A DNA stretch of 64,000 bases from CBDCFV01 sp965203835 (GTDB lineage: Bacteria; Chloroflexota; Dehalococcoidia; Lucifugimonadales; UBA3495), in NCBI GenBank assembly GCA_965203835.1, contig OZ241919.1:3286001-3350000 (forward strand), in the 5' to 3' direction. Shown piece after piece: positions 42,649-50,021 of this stretch. A program made the translations under genes and the position numbers. Below the pieces are notes generated by a model. The model ran no database searches. It saw only the letters and a program-made list of their open reading frames with translations, and was not told where the DNA came from. Positions within the stretch are counted from its first letter, which is position 1. Every line of letters begins with the position of its first letter.

Positions 42649-44358
42649 CTAAGCTTGGCCGTTGCCTTCACCGGGGCGCATCCGGGTGAACTCCACGCCT
42701 TCCTGCCAGACATCGGCGCGGCCTTGAGAACCCTGCCGGATCAGCACGTTGCACAGCCAGTCGTGGTCGTTGGGCTCCGGGTAGTCGCTGCGGTAGTGGG
42801 AGCCGCGGGACTCCCGGCGCGCCAATGCGCTCAGGCAGGTCACTTGGGCGACCGTCATGATGCTCCTGACGTCCAGCCACTCCTGCCAAGCTTGGTTGTA
42901 CTGGCGGACTGCCGGGACCGGCGCTCGCTCGGCGCGATGGCCCAGTTCCTGCAAGGAGGCGATGACCGATTCCAGGTCGGGACCGTTGCGCACGATGCCG
43001 CCCTTGTCCCACATCAACGACTCGATTTCCTGCCGTATGGAGAAGATGTTCTCGTTGCCTGTGCCTCCAAATGGACCCATAGCCGCTATGACTGCCGATT
43101 CCACTTGACGCTGGTCGACCACCGGCAGGGTGCGGTCCACCACGAACTCGGCCATGGCGTCCCCGGCGATGGCCCCGAACACGGTGGATTCGGCCACACC
43201 GTTGCCTCCGAGCCGGTTGGCGCCGTGAACGCCGCCGGAGTCTTCTCCGGCGACAAACAGCCGGTCCAGCCCGCTGCGGCAGTACTCGTCTATACGGACA
43301 CCGCCCATGTGAAAGTGGGCCGTGGGCGATACTTTTACCGGTTCCCGCGCCAAGTCGAAACCGACTTCACGGCAGCGGGACACCATTCCGGGGAAGGACT
43401 TCTCTACAAACTCCGCGCCCAAGTGGGAAACGTCCAGCATAACTGCGCCGTCGGGCGTGCCCCGGCCCGCTTGGATTTCCATGTATCCAGCCCTCGACAC
43501 CATGTCGCGGGTTGACCGCTCCATCCGTTCCGGGTCGTAACGCTCCATATAGCGTTCGCCGAGGCTGTTCAACAACCGGCCTCCCACTCCGCGCAGGCCC
43601 TCCTCTAGGACGGCGCCGGTTATGATGGTGCGTCCGGCGACAAGCCCGGTGGGATGGAATTGGTACATCTCCATGTCCTGCAAGGTGCAACCGGCCCAGT
43701 AGCAAAGAGCCATGCCGTCGCCGCACTTCTCAAGGGACGGCGCGGCGATGGAGTACATCCTCGCTCCTCCGCCGGCGGCCATCAGAGTGGCCTTGGCGCC
43801 CACGGTGACGAATTCGCCGGTGCGCACGTTGAGCAGCAAAGCCCCGCCGATGCCGCCGGTGGAGTCGTGCAACAGGGACACCGCCCGGTGTTCGTCGAAA
43901 AGGGTCACGTTGGCGGCCAGGACGTTTTCCTTGAGGCGGGACATAATCTCTATGCCCGTCAGGTCTCCCCGGTGTACCGTGCGGTCGAAACTCTGTCCCG
44001 CGAAGGCCTTCTGATAGATGTAACCCCGGCTGTCACGGTCGAAGAAGCAACCGAATTGCTCCAGCTCGGCAATGATTCCGGGGGCGTGATTGACCAAGAC
44101 CCAAGCCAGTTCCTGGTTGTTGATGAACGCACCGCCCTGGATGGTGTCTTCGAAATGCTGCTGGAACGAGTCGTTAGGGTCCAGGACGGCGTTGTAGCCG
44201 CCCTGCACCATCCGGGTGCAGCCGCTCTGCCCTATCTGCCCCTTGGCTACCACGACGATATGCAGGCGGGGGTTCTTGCGGTAAGCGTGCAACGCGGCCA
44301 TCAACCCGGCGCCGCCTCCGCCTATAATCAATATGTCTGCGTTCAGTTGCTCCTGCAT
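42649..44358 (-). CDS. sdhA: Succinate dehydrogenase/fumarate reductase flavoprotein
   Basis: A 569-residue flavoprotein. FAD site ILIIGGGGAGLMAALHAY lies at residues 9-26. The catalytic parts are present: YQFHPTGLVAG, FHMGGVRID and GANRLGGNGVAES. At the position where SdhA/FrdA carry the covalent-FAD His, this protein has Cys47 (SGCTRMVQGG), so FAD is probably non-covalent. Start ATG at 44358 follows GGGAGCG. It is divergent from the fumarase and sdhCDB genes, which supply the membrane anchors and iron-sulfur subunit, so the complex is encoded on both strands. Confidence 0.9.
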   Translation of the reverse strand: MQEQLNADILIIGGGGAGLMAALHAYRKNPRLHIVVVAKGQIGQSGCTRMVQGGYNAVLDPNDSFQQHFEDTIQGGAFINNQELAWVLVNHAPGIIAELEQFGCFFDRDSRGYIYQKAFAGQSFDRTVHRGDLTGIEIMSRLKENVLAANVTLFDEHRAVSLLHDSTGGIGGALLLNVRTGEFVTVGAKATLMAAGGGARMYSIAAPSLEKCGDGMALCYWAGCTLQDMEMYQFHPTGLVAGRTIITGAVLEEGLRGVGGRLLNSLGERYMERYDPERMERSTRDMVSRAGYMEIQAGRGTPDGAVMLDVSHLGAEFVEKSFPGMVSRCREVGFDLAREPVKVSPTAHFHMGGVRIDEYCRSGLDRLFVAGEDSGGVHGANRLGGNGVAESTVFGAIAGDAMAEFVVDRTLPVVDQRQVESAVIAAMGPFGGTGNENIFSIRQEIESLMWDKGGIVRNGPDLESVIASLQELGHRAERAPVPAVRQYNQAWQEWLDVRSIMTVAQVTCLSALARRESRGSHYRSDYPEPNDHDWLCNVLIRQGSQGRADVWQEGVEFTRMRPGEGNGQA

Positions 44359-44395
44359 AACGCTCCCAAATAGGAATGAATCAGTCGGCCCGCCC

Positions 44396-44424
44396 AATAT
44401 AAGCCAGTTTCAATTGTGTAGCAA
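44396..44424 (-). promoter_or_regulatory. sdhA promoter candidate
   Basis: Minus strand TTGCTA (44424-44419), a 17-base spacer and TATATT (44401-44396), 38 bases before the sdhA ATG. Confidence 0.55.
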
Positions 44425-44591
44425 CGTAGGCTGTCCTGTCCCAGATTCTCCTATTGTGATATCGCTTTGGCCGCAGGGGACCATCCTCGCTCCCTCCAGC
44501 TATGACATCTTCCCCTTTCCAACTCCGGTGGCAAGCCGTTACCATATAGTCAACCAAGAAACTACCTCAAGAATCCTTAAGCATGGTTATG

Positions 44592-44597
44592 TATAAT
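44592..44597 (+). promoter_or_regulatory. -10 box for the HEPN-like/fumarase direction
   Basis: A perfect TATAAT, with no good -35 at 16-18 bases; it would give a leader of about 75 bases to the HEPN-like gene. Confidence 0.4.
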
Positions 44598-44680
44598 ATC
44601 CATAGATGCGGCGGGCGCTCGTGCCCTTGCTATCTCAGTTTCGCCCATTGCAGGCGCCTTACGGACCACAGGAGGCCAAC

Positions 44681-45061
44681 TTGGTAGCTACCAACAATGT
44701 CCGGGAGATATTCAACGATGCCCGTGGACTTTATAGTAGTGCTGTGGACCAATTGGATGCCGGCGACATCAGAGATGCTGCGGAGAAGGCATGGTGCGCT
44801 ACCAAAAGGGCAACCGACGCCTTGGTATTAGCCCGGACTGACGAAATACCAGCTACAACAGCGATAACCACCGACAGCTTGGACGACCTTGCAAGGTCCG
44901 ATGGGGCGGTCAAGTCCTTGGTGGGGCGATATTACAGCCGGATTCATCATCTTCACGGGCAATGCTTTTATAATGGTCGATGCCGGCCGGTGGAGACGGA
45001 ACGCCGAATTCGGGAGACTATTGACTACATCCGCGACGCCGAGGCCCTGGCTGGCATCTAA
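44681..45061 (+). CDS. HEPN-like small protein, paralogue 2
   Basis: A 126-residue paralogue of the protein at 39651. DIRDAAEKAWCATKRATDAL is identical in both, and GRYYSRIHHLHGQCFYNGRC corresponds to the Rx4H segment. TTG start follows ACAGGAGGCCAAC, conserved in position with the paralogue. A longer ATG frame from 44606 has no ribosome binding site. It lies between divergent sdhA and fumA, 70 bases before the latter. Function unknown; RNase or toxin activity would be inferred only from HEPN similarity. Confidence 0.78.
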   Translation: MVATNNVREIFNDARGLYSSAVDQLDAGDIRDAAEKAWCATKRATDALVLARTDEIPATTAITTDSLDDLARSDGAVKSLVGRYYSRIHHLHGQCFYNGRCRPVETERRIRETIDYIRDAEALAGI

Positions 45062-45131
45062 GACCACTACTGAGGACTTTTGCGACAGAACCGTGTGTTT
45101 TGTGACAAAGCTTGGACGAAGGGGTAACTGA

Positions 45132-46079
45132 ATGTCCACCACGTCTACCGCGATCTCCAGGGAACTGATTTACCAAGTTGGCTACGAGACCAACAAGCGG
45201 GCCGCTATAGTGGTGCCTCAGGACGGCTTGACGGCTTTCGGCGAGGCCTTCGAGCGGGAAAGCAAGCCGCTGGCCCACTTCATCCTGGGGCAGATACTTG
45301 AAAACGCCAAGCTGGCGGTCGTCGATGCGCGCCCCATGTGCGGCGACACCGGGTTGCCCCGCTACTACGTGAAAATGGGCAACGAGGCCCGCATTGACGG
45401 GGGCGTGGTCGCCTTGGAACGGGCGTTGCGTCAAGCGGTGGCCGACGTGACCCAGGACATCCAGTTGAGGTCCAACAGGGTTCATCCCCTGACCCGCCGG
45501 AATCCCGGCAACAACGTTGGAATGTTTGCCCCCAACATTGACTATTCTTACGAGCCGGACGGCGATTGGATTGACATAATCGCCATTCACAAGGGAGGGT
45601 TGTTCGGCACCGACTACCGGATGCTGTTCCCCGCCGACGGCATCGACGGCATCAAGCGTTTCCTTCTTGACAACATGGCCGAGTTCGCCCGCCGGGGGTT
45701 GTCTTGTCCCCCGGTAGTCGTGGGTGTCGGGTTGGGCGGCACCAAGGACCAGGCAGTCAGCCTGTCCAAGGAGGCCGCTTGCCTGCGTCTTATCGGCGAC
45801 CGCCACCCAGAGCCGGAAGTGGCTGAGTTGGAAGAGGAGTTGCGGGTGTTGGCCAATCAGACGGGCTTCGGTGTCATGGGCGTGGGCGGCGATACGACGG
45901 CCCTCGACGTTCACGTGGAGATTGCCTATACCCATACCGGCGGGTTGCCCATCGCAATCTCCCAATTCTGCACCGCCTACCGCCGGTCCGTGGCGAGAGT
46001 TTTCCCCAGCGGTGAAGTGGAGTTCAGAGAAGACCCTCAATGGTTCACTCCGTATTACAGGCGCGAAGGAATCGAGTAG
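45132..46079 (+). CDS. fumA: Fumarate hydratase class I, alpha part
   Basis: A 315-residue N-terminal catalytic part of iron-sulfur fumarase (TtdA/FumA-N type). Three Cys for the [4Fe-4S] cluster are in ARPMCGDTG, GLSCPPVV and ISQFCTAYR. NNVGMFAPNIDY and KGGLFGTDYRMLF are family features. It works with the beta part encoded at 46162 to hydrate fumarate to malate. The gap between the two holds a palindromic element. Confidence 0.93.
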   Translation: MSTTSTAISRELIYQVGYETNKRAAIVVPQDGLTAFGEAFERESKPLAHFILGQILENAKLAVVDARPMCGDTGLPRYYVKMGNEARIDGGVVALERALRQAVADVTQDIQLRSNRVHPLTRRNPGNNVGMFAPNIDYSYEPDGDWIDIIAIHKGGLFGTDYRMLFPADGIDGIKRFLLDNMAEFARRGLSCPPVVVGVGLGGTKDQAVSLSKEAACLRLIGDRHPEPEVAELEEELRVLANQTGFGVMGVGGDTTALDVHVEIAYTHTGGLPIAISQFCTAYRRSVARVFPSGEVEFREDPQWFTPYYRREGIE

Positions 46080-46112
46080 GTAACTACCTCAAGACTCGGC
46101 GCACTACCCCCT

Positions 46113-46138
46113 GTCATTCCCGCGCAGGCGGGAATCCA
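46113..46138. repeat. Palindromic element copy 7
   Basis: ATTCCCGCGCAGGCGGGAAT, a near-perfect palindrome with GTC and CCA flanks, between the two fumarase parts. Confidence 0.88.
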
Positions 46139-46161
46139 TCACGGATTCGGGAGGACGAATA

Positions 46162-46836
46162 GTGTCTCAGGGCCAGAACCGGGAATGGTACCTTACCTGC
46201 CCTTTGCAGCAGGATGACATCGAAAAACTGGCGGCGGGTGACATAGTTTATCTCAACGGTCCCGTTTACACCGCCCGCGACGGCGTATACAAGCACATGC
46301 TGGTGGACGGCAATTCCCCGCCCATAGACCTGCAGGGCTTGACCAATGTCAGCTTGCAGTCGTCGCCTGCCGGCGTGGAGGTGTCTCCAGGAAAGTTCGA
46401 GGTGGCCTCTCTCCAAGCCACCGCCGGGTTCCGTTACGCTCAATACATGCCCCAGTTGCTGGAGCAGTTCGGGGTCAAGGCGGTGGTGGGCAAAGCGGGT
46501 ATGTCCGAGGAGGTCTATCAGGAAGTTTTCCGGAAGCACGGCGCCATCTGTCTTACCACGTTGGGTTATGGTCTGGGCGCAATTTACGGCCGTGCCATCA
46601 AGGAAGTGCTGGGGGTCTACTGGGTGGAGGAACTTGGAATTTCCGAGGCGCTCTGGACTTTTGAAGTAGACAAGCTGGGGCCGTTGCTGGTGGAGGGCGA
46701 CGTTCAGGGCAACAGCTTCTTTACCCGGGTCAACGAGGGAATCAACCAGCAACTGGGGTCATTGTACGAGGGGTTGAAGCCACCGGTGTTCGGGCGAATG
46801 GGCGAAGAACAACGCCCCGAAATCGAGCTGTTTTAG
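46162..46836 (+). CDS. Fumarate hydratase class I, beta part
   Basis: A 224-residue C-terminal-type fumarase/tartrate dehydratase beta subunit. It has LAAGDIVYLNGPVYTARDGVYKHML, VGKAGMSEEVYQEVFRKHGAICLTTLGYG and YWVEELGISEALWTFEVDKLGPLLV, the swivelling domain that closes the active site. GTG start with GGAGGACG upstream. The sdhC start lies nine bases downstream. Confidence 0.92.
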   Translation: MSQGQNREWYLTCPLQQDDIEKLAAGDIVYLNGPVYTARDGVYKHMLVDGNSPPIDLQGLTNVSLQSSPAGVEVSPGKFEVASLQATAGFRYAQYMPQLLEQFGVKAVVGKAGMSEEVYQEVFRKHGAICLTTLGYGLGAIYGRAIKEVLGVYWVEELGISEALWTFEVDKLGPLLVEGDVQGNSFFTRVNEGINQQLGSLYEGLKPPVFGRMGEEQRPEIELF

Positions 46837-46845
46837 AGGACCACG

Positions 46846-47247
46846 TTGGCGTTTTCCTTCCGAGGTTTGCCCCTTCACGGCAGTTCTCTCCAGGACCGGT
46901 ACTCCGGGACCCGCTCCGGCTGGTGGGCGTGGTTCCTGCAACGTTTAACCGGCGTGGCGCTGGTAGGCTACCTCTTTCTGCACATCGCCGTTATTTCCAC
47001 TGCACGCGCAGGCTCCGAAGTCTTCGACGCTGTTCTGATATTCCTGCAACAGCCGTTCTTCGTGGTGCTGGACCTGTTCCTGATAGCGGCGGTCCTCTAT
47101 CACGCCTTGAACGGCGTCCGGGTGTTGCTCTTCGACGCGGGCATCGCCATCAAGCACCAAGCATTGATGTTCTGGATTTGCATGTTTCTGACGGCCGCGA
47201 TTACCTGCACGGCGGGGTACTTCAGCCTGCCCCTGATTATCCGTTGA
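46846..47247 (+). CDS. sdhC: Succinate dehydrogenase cytochrome b subunit, SdhC
   Basis: A 133-residue anchor with three membrane helices. SGWWAWFLQRLTGVALVGYLFLHIAVIS contains a candidate heme His, and VLYHALNGVRVLLFDAGIA contains a second His. TTG start follows AGAGGACC. Together with SdhD it binds quinone and heme b. Confidence 0.88.
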   Translation: MAFSFRGLPLHGSSLQDRYSGTRSGWWAWFLQRLTGVALVGYLFLHIAVISTARAGSEVFDAVLIFLQQPFFVVLDLFLIAAVLYHALNGVRVLLFDAGIAIKHQALMFWICMFLTAAITCTAGYFSLPLIIR

Positions 47248-47279
47248 TTACAAGGGAATAGGGAGTTGTAACGAGAGAC

Positions 47280-47675
47280 GTGGCCGCTCCGTTGACCGAC
47301 AACGAAGAACGTGTAGTAATCGGGTTCTGGCCCTGGTTCTACCAGCGCGTCAGCGGGGTGCTGCTGATATTCCTGGTCGGCGTTCACATCTGGATGACCC
47401 ACTTCTCCGGGTTAGGCGACGTGATAAAGGGGGAACAGGAGGAGTTGGTGTTGTTCGAGATAGTGAAGCAGCGCCTTGCTCAAGGGCTGTTTATTTTCGT
47501 AGATTTTTCGTTACTGGCGCTGGTCCTGTACCACGGACTGAACGGGATGCGGAACATTCTCCTGGAGTGGGGACCGGCGGCCAGAAGGGCAAAGGGAATG
47601 ACCATAGGGCTGTGGGTGCTGGGCCTAGCAACGTTTGCCTACGGCTCATGGGCCCTGCTTGCTTTCATCCTATAA
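47280..47675 (+). CDS. sdhD: Succinate dehydrogenase membrane anchor, SdhD
   Basis: A 131-residue second anchor with three helices. FWPWFYQRVSGVLLIFLVGVHIWMTHF carries a candidate heme His and LVLYHGLNGMRNILLEWG repeats the SdhC pattern. GTG start with GGAGTTG and ACGAGAGAC upstream. A palindromic element lies between it and sdhB. Confidence 0.87.
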   Translation: MAAPLTDNEERVVIGFWPWFYQRVSGVLLIFLVGVHIWMTHFSGLGDVIKGEQEELVLFEIVKQRLAQGLFIFVDFSLLALVLYHGLNGMRNILLEWGPAARRAKGMTIGLWVLGLATFAYGSWALLAFIL

Positions 47676-47694
47676 ACCGATTCCCACCTTCCCC

Positions 47695-47721
47695 CGTCGT
47701 TCCCGCGAAGGCGGGAACCCA
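47695..47721. repeat. Palindromic element copy 8
   Basis: GTTCCCGCGAAGGCGGGAAC, with CCCA flank, in the sdhD-sdhB gap. Confidence 0.87.
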
Positions 47722-47756
47722 CCGGTTGGGGCAGGTGTTAAGACGTGGGTTATTGC

Positions 47757-48500
47757 ATGGACAACATAACGCTGTCGGTCAGACGCCAACCTCCGGAAGA
47801 GGGCTCGGAAGGCTACTGGCAGGAATTCGAAGTTCCGATATTTGCCGACACCATGAGCGTCCTGGACGCCATGGTCTGGGTGCAGCGCAACGCCGACCCG
47901 TCGCTGGCCTTTCGCCGGGCCTGCCGGGTGCAGATGTGCGGCACCTGCGGCGTGGTGATAAACGGCAGGGAAGGACTGGCTTGCGGCACTCTGGTCCGCT
48001 CGCTGGTCAGTGAGAACGGCAGAGTGGTGCGGGTCCAACCGCTGCGGCACCTGCCGGTGGTGAGGGACCTGGTCGTCGACCCGGGAGTGTTCTTTGAGCA
48101 GTTGCAGAGCGTGGACCCGAATTTCATCCCCGGAGAGGGTGTCGAGGGTCCGGTGGTGTTGTCGCCGGACTCCAAGGAGAGACGCACCGTCAGCCCGCAC
48201 CGGGAGTGTATCTACTGCGGCTTGTGCTACTCGGCCTGCTCGGTTGTTGGGTTGGATTCCGGATTCCTGGGGCCGGCGGCGTTGAACCGGGCGTTCGCCC
48301 TGGTTTCCGACAGCCGTGACGGTTCGGGCAAGCAGAGGCTCCAGGCAGTAGCCAGCGAGGAAGGGTTGTGGCGCTGCCACACCATATTCGAATGCACCGC
48401 GGTCTGTCCCAAGGGCATACCCATCACCCGCGCTATCCAGGGCCTCAAGCGGAACGTGTTGGTGGACAAGTTCAAGGGACTGTTCCGCTTGGGGCGGTAA
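47757..48500 (+). CDS. sdhB: Succinate dehydrogenase iron-sulfur subunit, SdhB
   Basis: A 247-residue subunit with three clusters visible. The [2Fe-2S] site is ACRVQMCGTCG plus the later LAC. The [4Fe-4S] site is CIYCGLCYSAC, without the usual Pro after the fourth Cys. The [3Fe-4S] site is CHTIFECTAVCPKG. It passes electrons from SdhA to the anchors. The ATG at 47757 has a weak ribosome binding site; a GTG four codons earlier is equally possible. Confidence 0.92.
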   Translation: MDNITLSVRRQPPEEGSEGYWQEFEVPIFADTMSVLDAMVWVQRNADPSLAFRRACRVQMCGTCGVVINGREGLACGTLVRSLVSENGRVVRVQPLRHLPVVRDLVVDPGVFFEQLQSVDPNFIPGEGVEGPVVLSPDSKERRTVSPHRECIYCGLCYSACSVVGLDSGFLGPAALNRAFALVSDSRDGSGKQRLQAVASEEGLWRCHTIFECTAVCPKGIPITRAIQGLKRNVLVDKFKGLFRLGR

Positions 48501-48590
48501 TGCTTCAGCGTTTTGCCACTGGGCCGGTTAATAAACTATCTCGAACCCAATTGTTTCCGCTGCCATTCCATAGTTGTTGACCGAAACTCA

Positions 48591-48617
48591 TGGATTCCCG
48601 CCTGCGCGGGAATGACG
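48591..48617. repeat. Palindromic element copy 9
   Basis: GGATTCCCGCCTGCGCGGGAAT with GACG flank. Confidence 0.86.
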
Positions 48618-48623
48618 AGTTGA

Positions 48624-48683
48624 GTAGCGCGTCAAGCGGTTGGGTAACGTGTCAAGTGGTTGGGTAGCGTGTCAAGTAATGAG
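48624..48683 (+). repeat. Three 20-bp tandem repeats
   Basis: Units start at 48624, 48644 and 48664. The consensus is GTARCGYGTCAAGYGGTTGG; the third unit diverges at its end. It lies next to palindrome copy 9 and just after the end of the grdB-like gene on the other strand. Confidence 0.75.
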
Positions 48684-48703
48684 ATAGTTGCTGAGGCATT
48701 TCC

Positions 48704-49993
48704 TCAAGAAGTTGCCGCGCCCGACGTTGTCAGAGCTTCCAATGCCCGCAGCACTATTTCCCGGCGAAGTTCACGTTCTTCATTGGCCGCCAAGTCGGCG
48801 TTGCCCAAGAGGTTCACGATTCCCTCTCCTAAGACGATGCGGGTTGACCCCACTGACTTGGCGACCGATGGTATGGCGGTCACGTGGGCGACGGGCATTC
48901 CGGCCTTTTCCAGTTCGTTCACAATCGCAGCGCCGCTGCGAGTGCTGGTACCTCAAGTGGAGGTCAGTATCACCGCGTCCACGCCTGCATCCATGAGCCG
49001 TTGCGCCATCTCCCTGCCCATCCGTCGGCTGTTATTGATGGGGTTGAGGTTGCCGGTAGTTGACAGGAACTCGGGATGCAAGTTTCCGATCACGCCGTCG
49101 CGCTCCAGGTCCCGCAGCACGTCGACCGGAACCAACCGGTGAGGGTCCGTCCGCACCGGACGGTTATCGTACCCGCCGTGGCTGACGTCGTATTCATCGG
49201 GAGACAGCGTTTCCTTTCCCGCAATGCCGTATGCTCCCCACACCATGGAAAACGCCAAGGGTATGCCGTCCGGGTTATCCTTGGGCACCAGGCCACCGTC
49301 GGTGACTAACGCCACGGTCGCTTTCGACAGGTCGGTAACGGGTAACGGTGGTGGGGTCGGTGCGGCCGCCTCGATAGGGACCTCCGGTTCGTAGGGCTGG
49401 CCTCGAAGCTTGGCCAGCAGCATGTCAGTCAAACGCTCCGCCGCTGTCTTGTCAACGAACTGGGAGCGCAGCAGACCACGTGGGAAGTAGCCCGTCTCCG
49501 CGGGGAGGCCGGGGTCATCGCCGTTGGCCAGCTTCGTTCCCAACAACACCATCCTGGCGAGAACACCTCTCATCTGTCCGACATCGTCCCCGGAGTCAAC
49601 GATGTAGACCAACTCGTGGTACAGGTCCACGCCGGGGTTATCCTGAGACATGGCGGTTACCGACGGGACGTTGAGTTCCTGCTGTACGGTCGTGCATACT
49701 GCGCCAGCGGCGATGCCGTACCGGCCTGATTGGAAACAGGGTCCCGCCAGCAGCAGGTCGGCATGTGATTCACGGACTTGCGCGGCTACGGTTGCAGCGA
49801 TTTGTTCCGGATGCTCCGCACCGTAGTTGTCCCCGCAGATAACCGTAGCCACGACTTCCGCGTCTTCGGGCAGCAATTGGGACAGGAGGCGGCCCGGCCC
49901 CGCGGCCCCGGCACGTACTTCCGGGGGTATGTTGGCGTGTTCCTCGCCGCCCAAACCTCCGAAGAACTGGTTGATGTAGTGGACTACGCGCAT
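48704..49993 (-). CDS. grdB: GrdB-like reductase component B, probable selenoprotein (UGA at 48955-48953)
   Basis: A 429-residue GrdB-family protein if the in-frame TGA is read as selenocysteine at residue 347. Before it: VVHYINQFFGGLGGEE and ICGDNYGAEH, then VILTST. After it the same frame continues GTSTRSGAAIVNELEKAGMP, and then LGNADLAANEERELRREIV, matching the C-terminus of GrdB, whose known site is TSTUGTCTRCG. The two Cys of that site are Ser here. A hairpin follows the TGA at 11 bases. GGAGAGAC precedes ATG, 28 bases after the GrdE-like stop. In glycine, sarcosine and betaine reductases GrdB binds substrate through Sec. Standard calling would give 346 residues and a separate 72-residue piece. 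Confidence 0.85.
48925..48952 (-). promoter_or_regulatory. Bacterial SECIS-like hairpin
   Basis: Beginning 11 bases after the TGA, TCGCAGC-GGC-GCTGCGA forms a perfect 7-bp stem and three-base loop with a G; pairing extends outward with one mismatch. The loop starts 18 bases after UGA, within the usual bacterial range. Confidence 0.7.
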
Positions 49994-50021
49994 TGTCTCT
50001 CCTGTGGCTGAGGGTCGGATC

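Larger units (their letters stand above)
44359..44680. other. Divergent promoter region between sdhA and the HEPN-like gene
   Basis: A 322-base spacer without a credible gene. It holds the sdhA promoter at the left and a TATAAT box at the right. Confidence 0.6.

Noticed and set aside
48624..48683. CRISPR array
   Set aside because: The three 20-bp units are directly tandem with no spacers and no cas genes nearby.
48704..48922. Separate 72-residue gene after the grdB-like frame
   Set aside because: It is the C-terminal part of GrdB beyond the in-frame UGA; its own ATG has no ribosome site.
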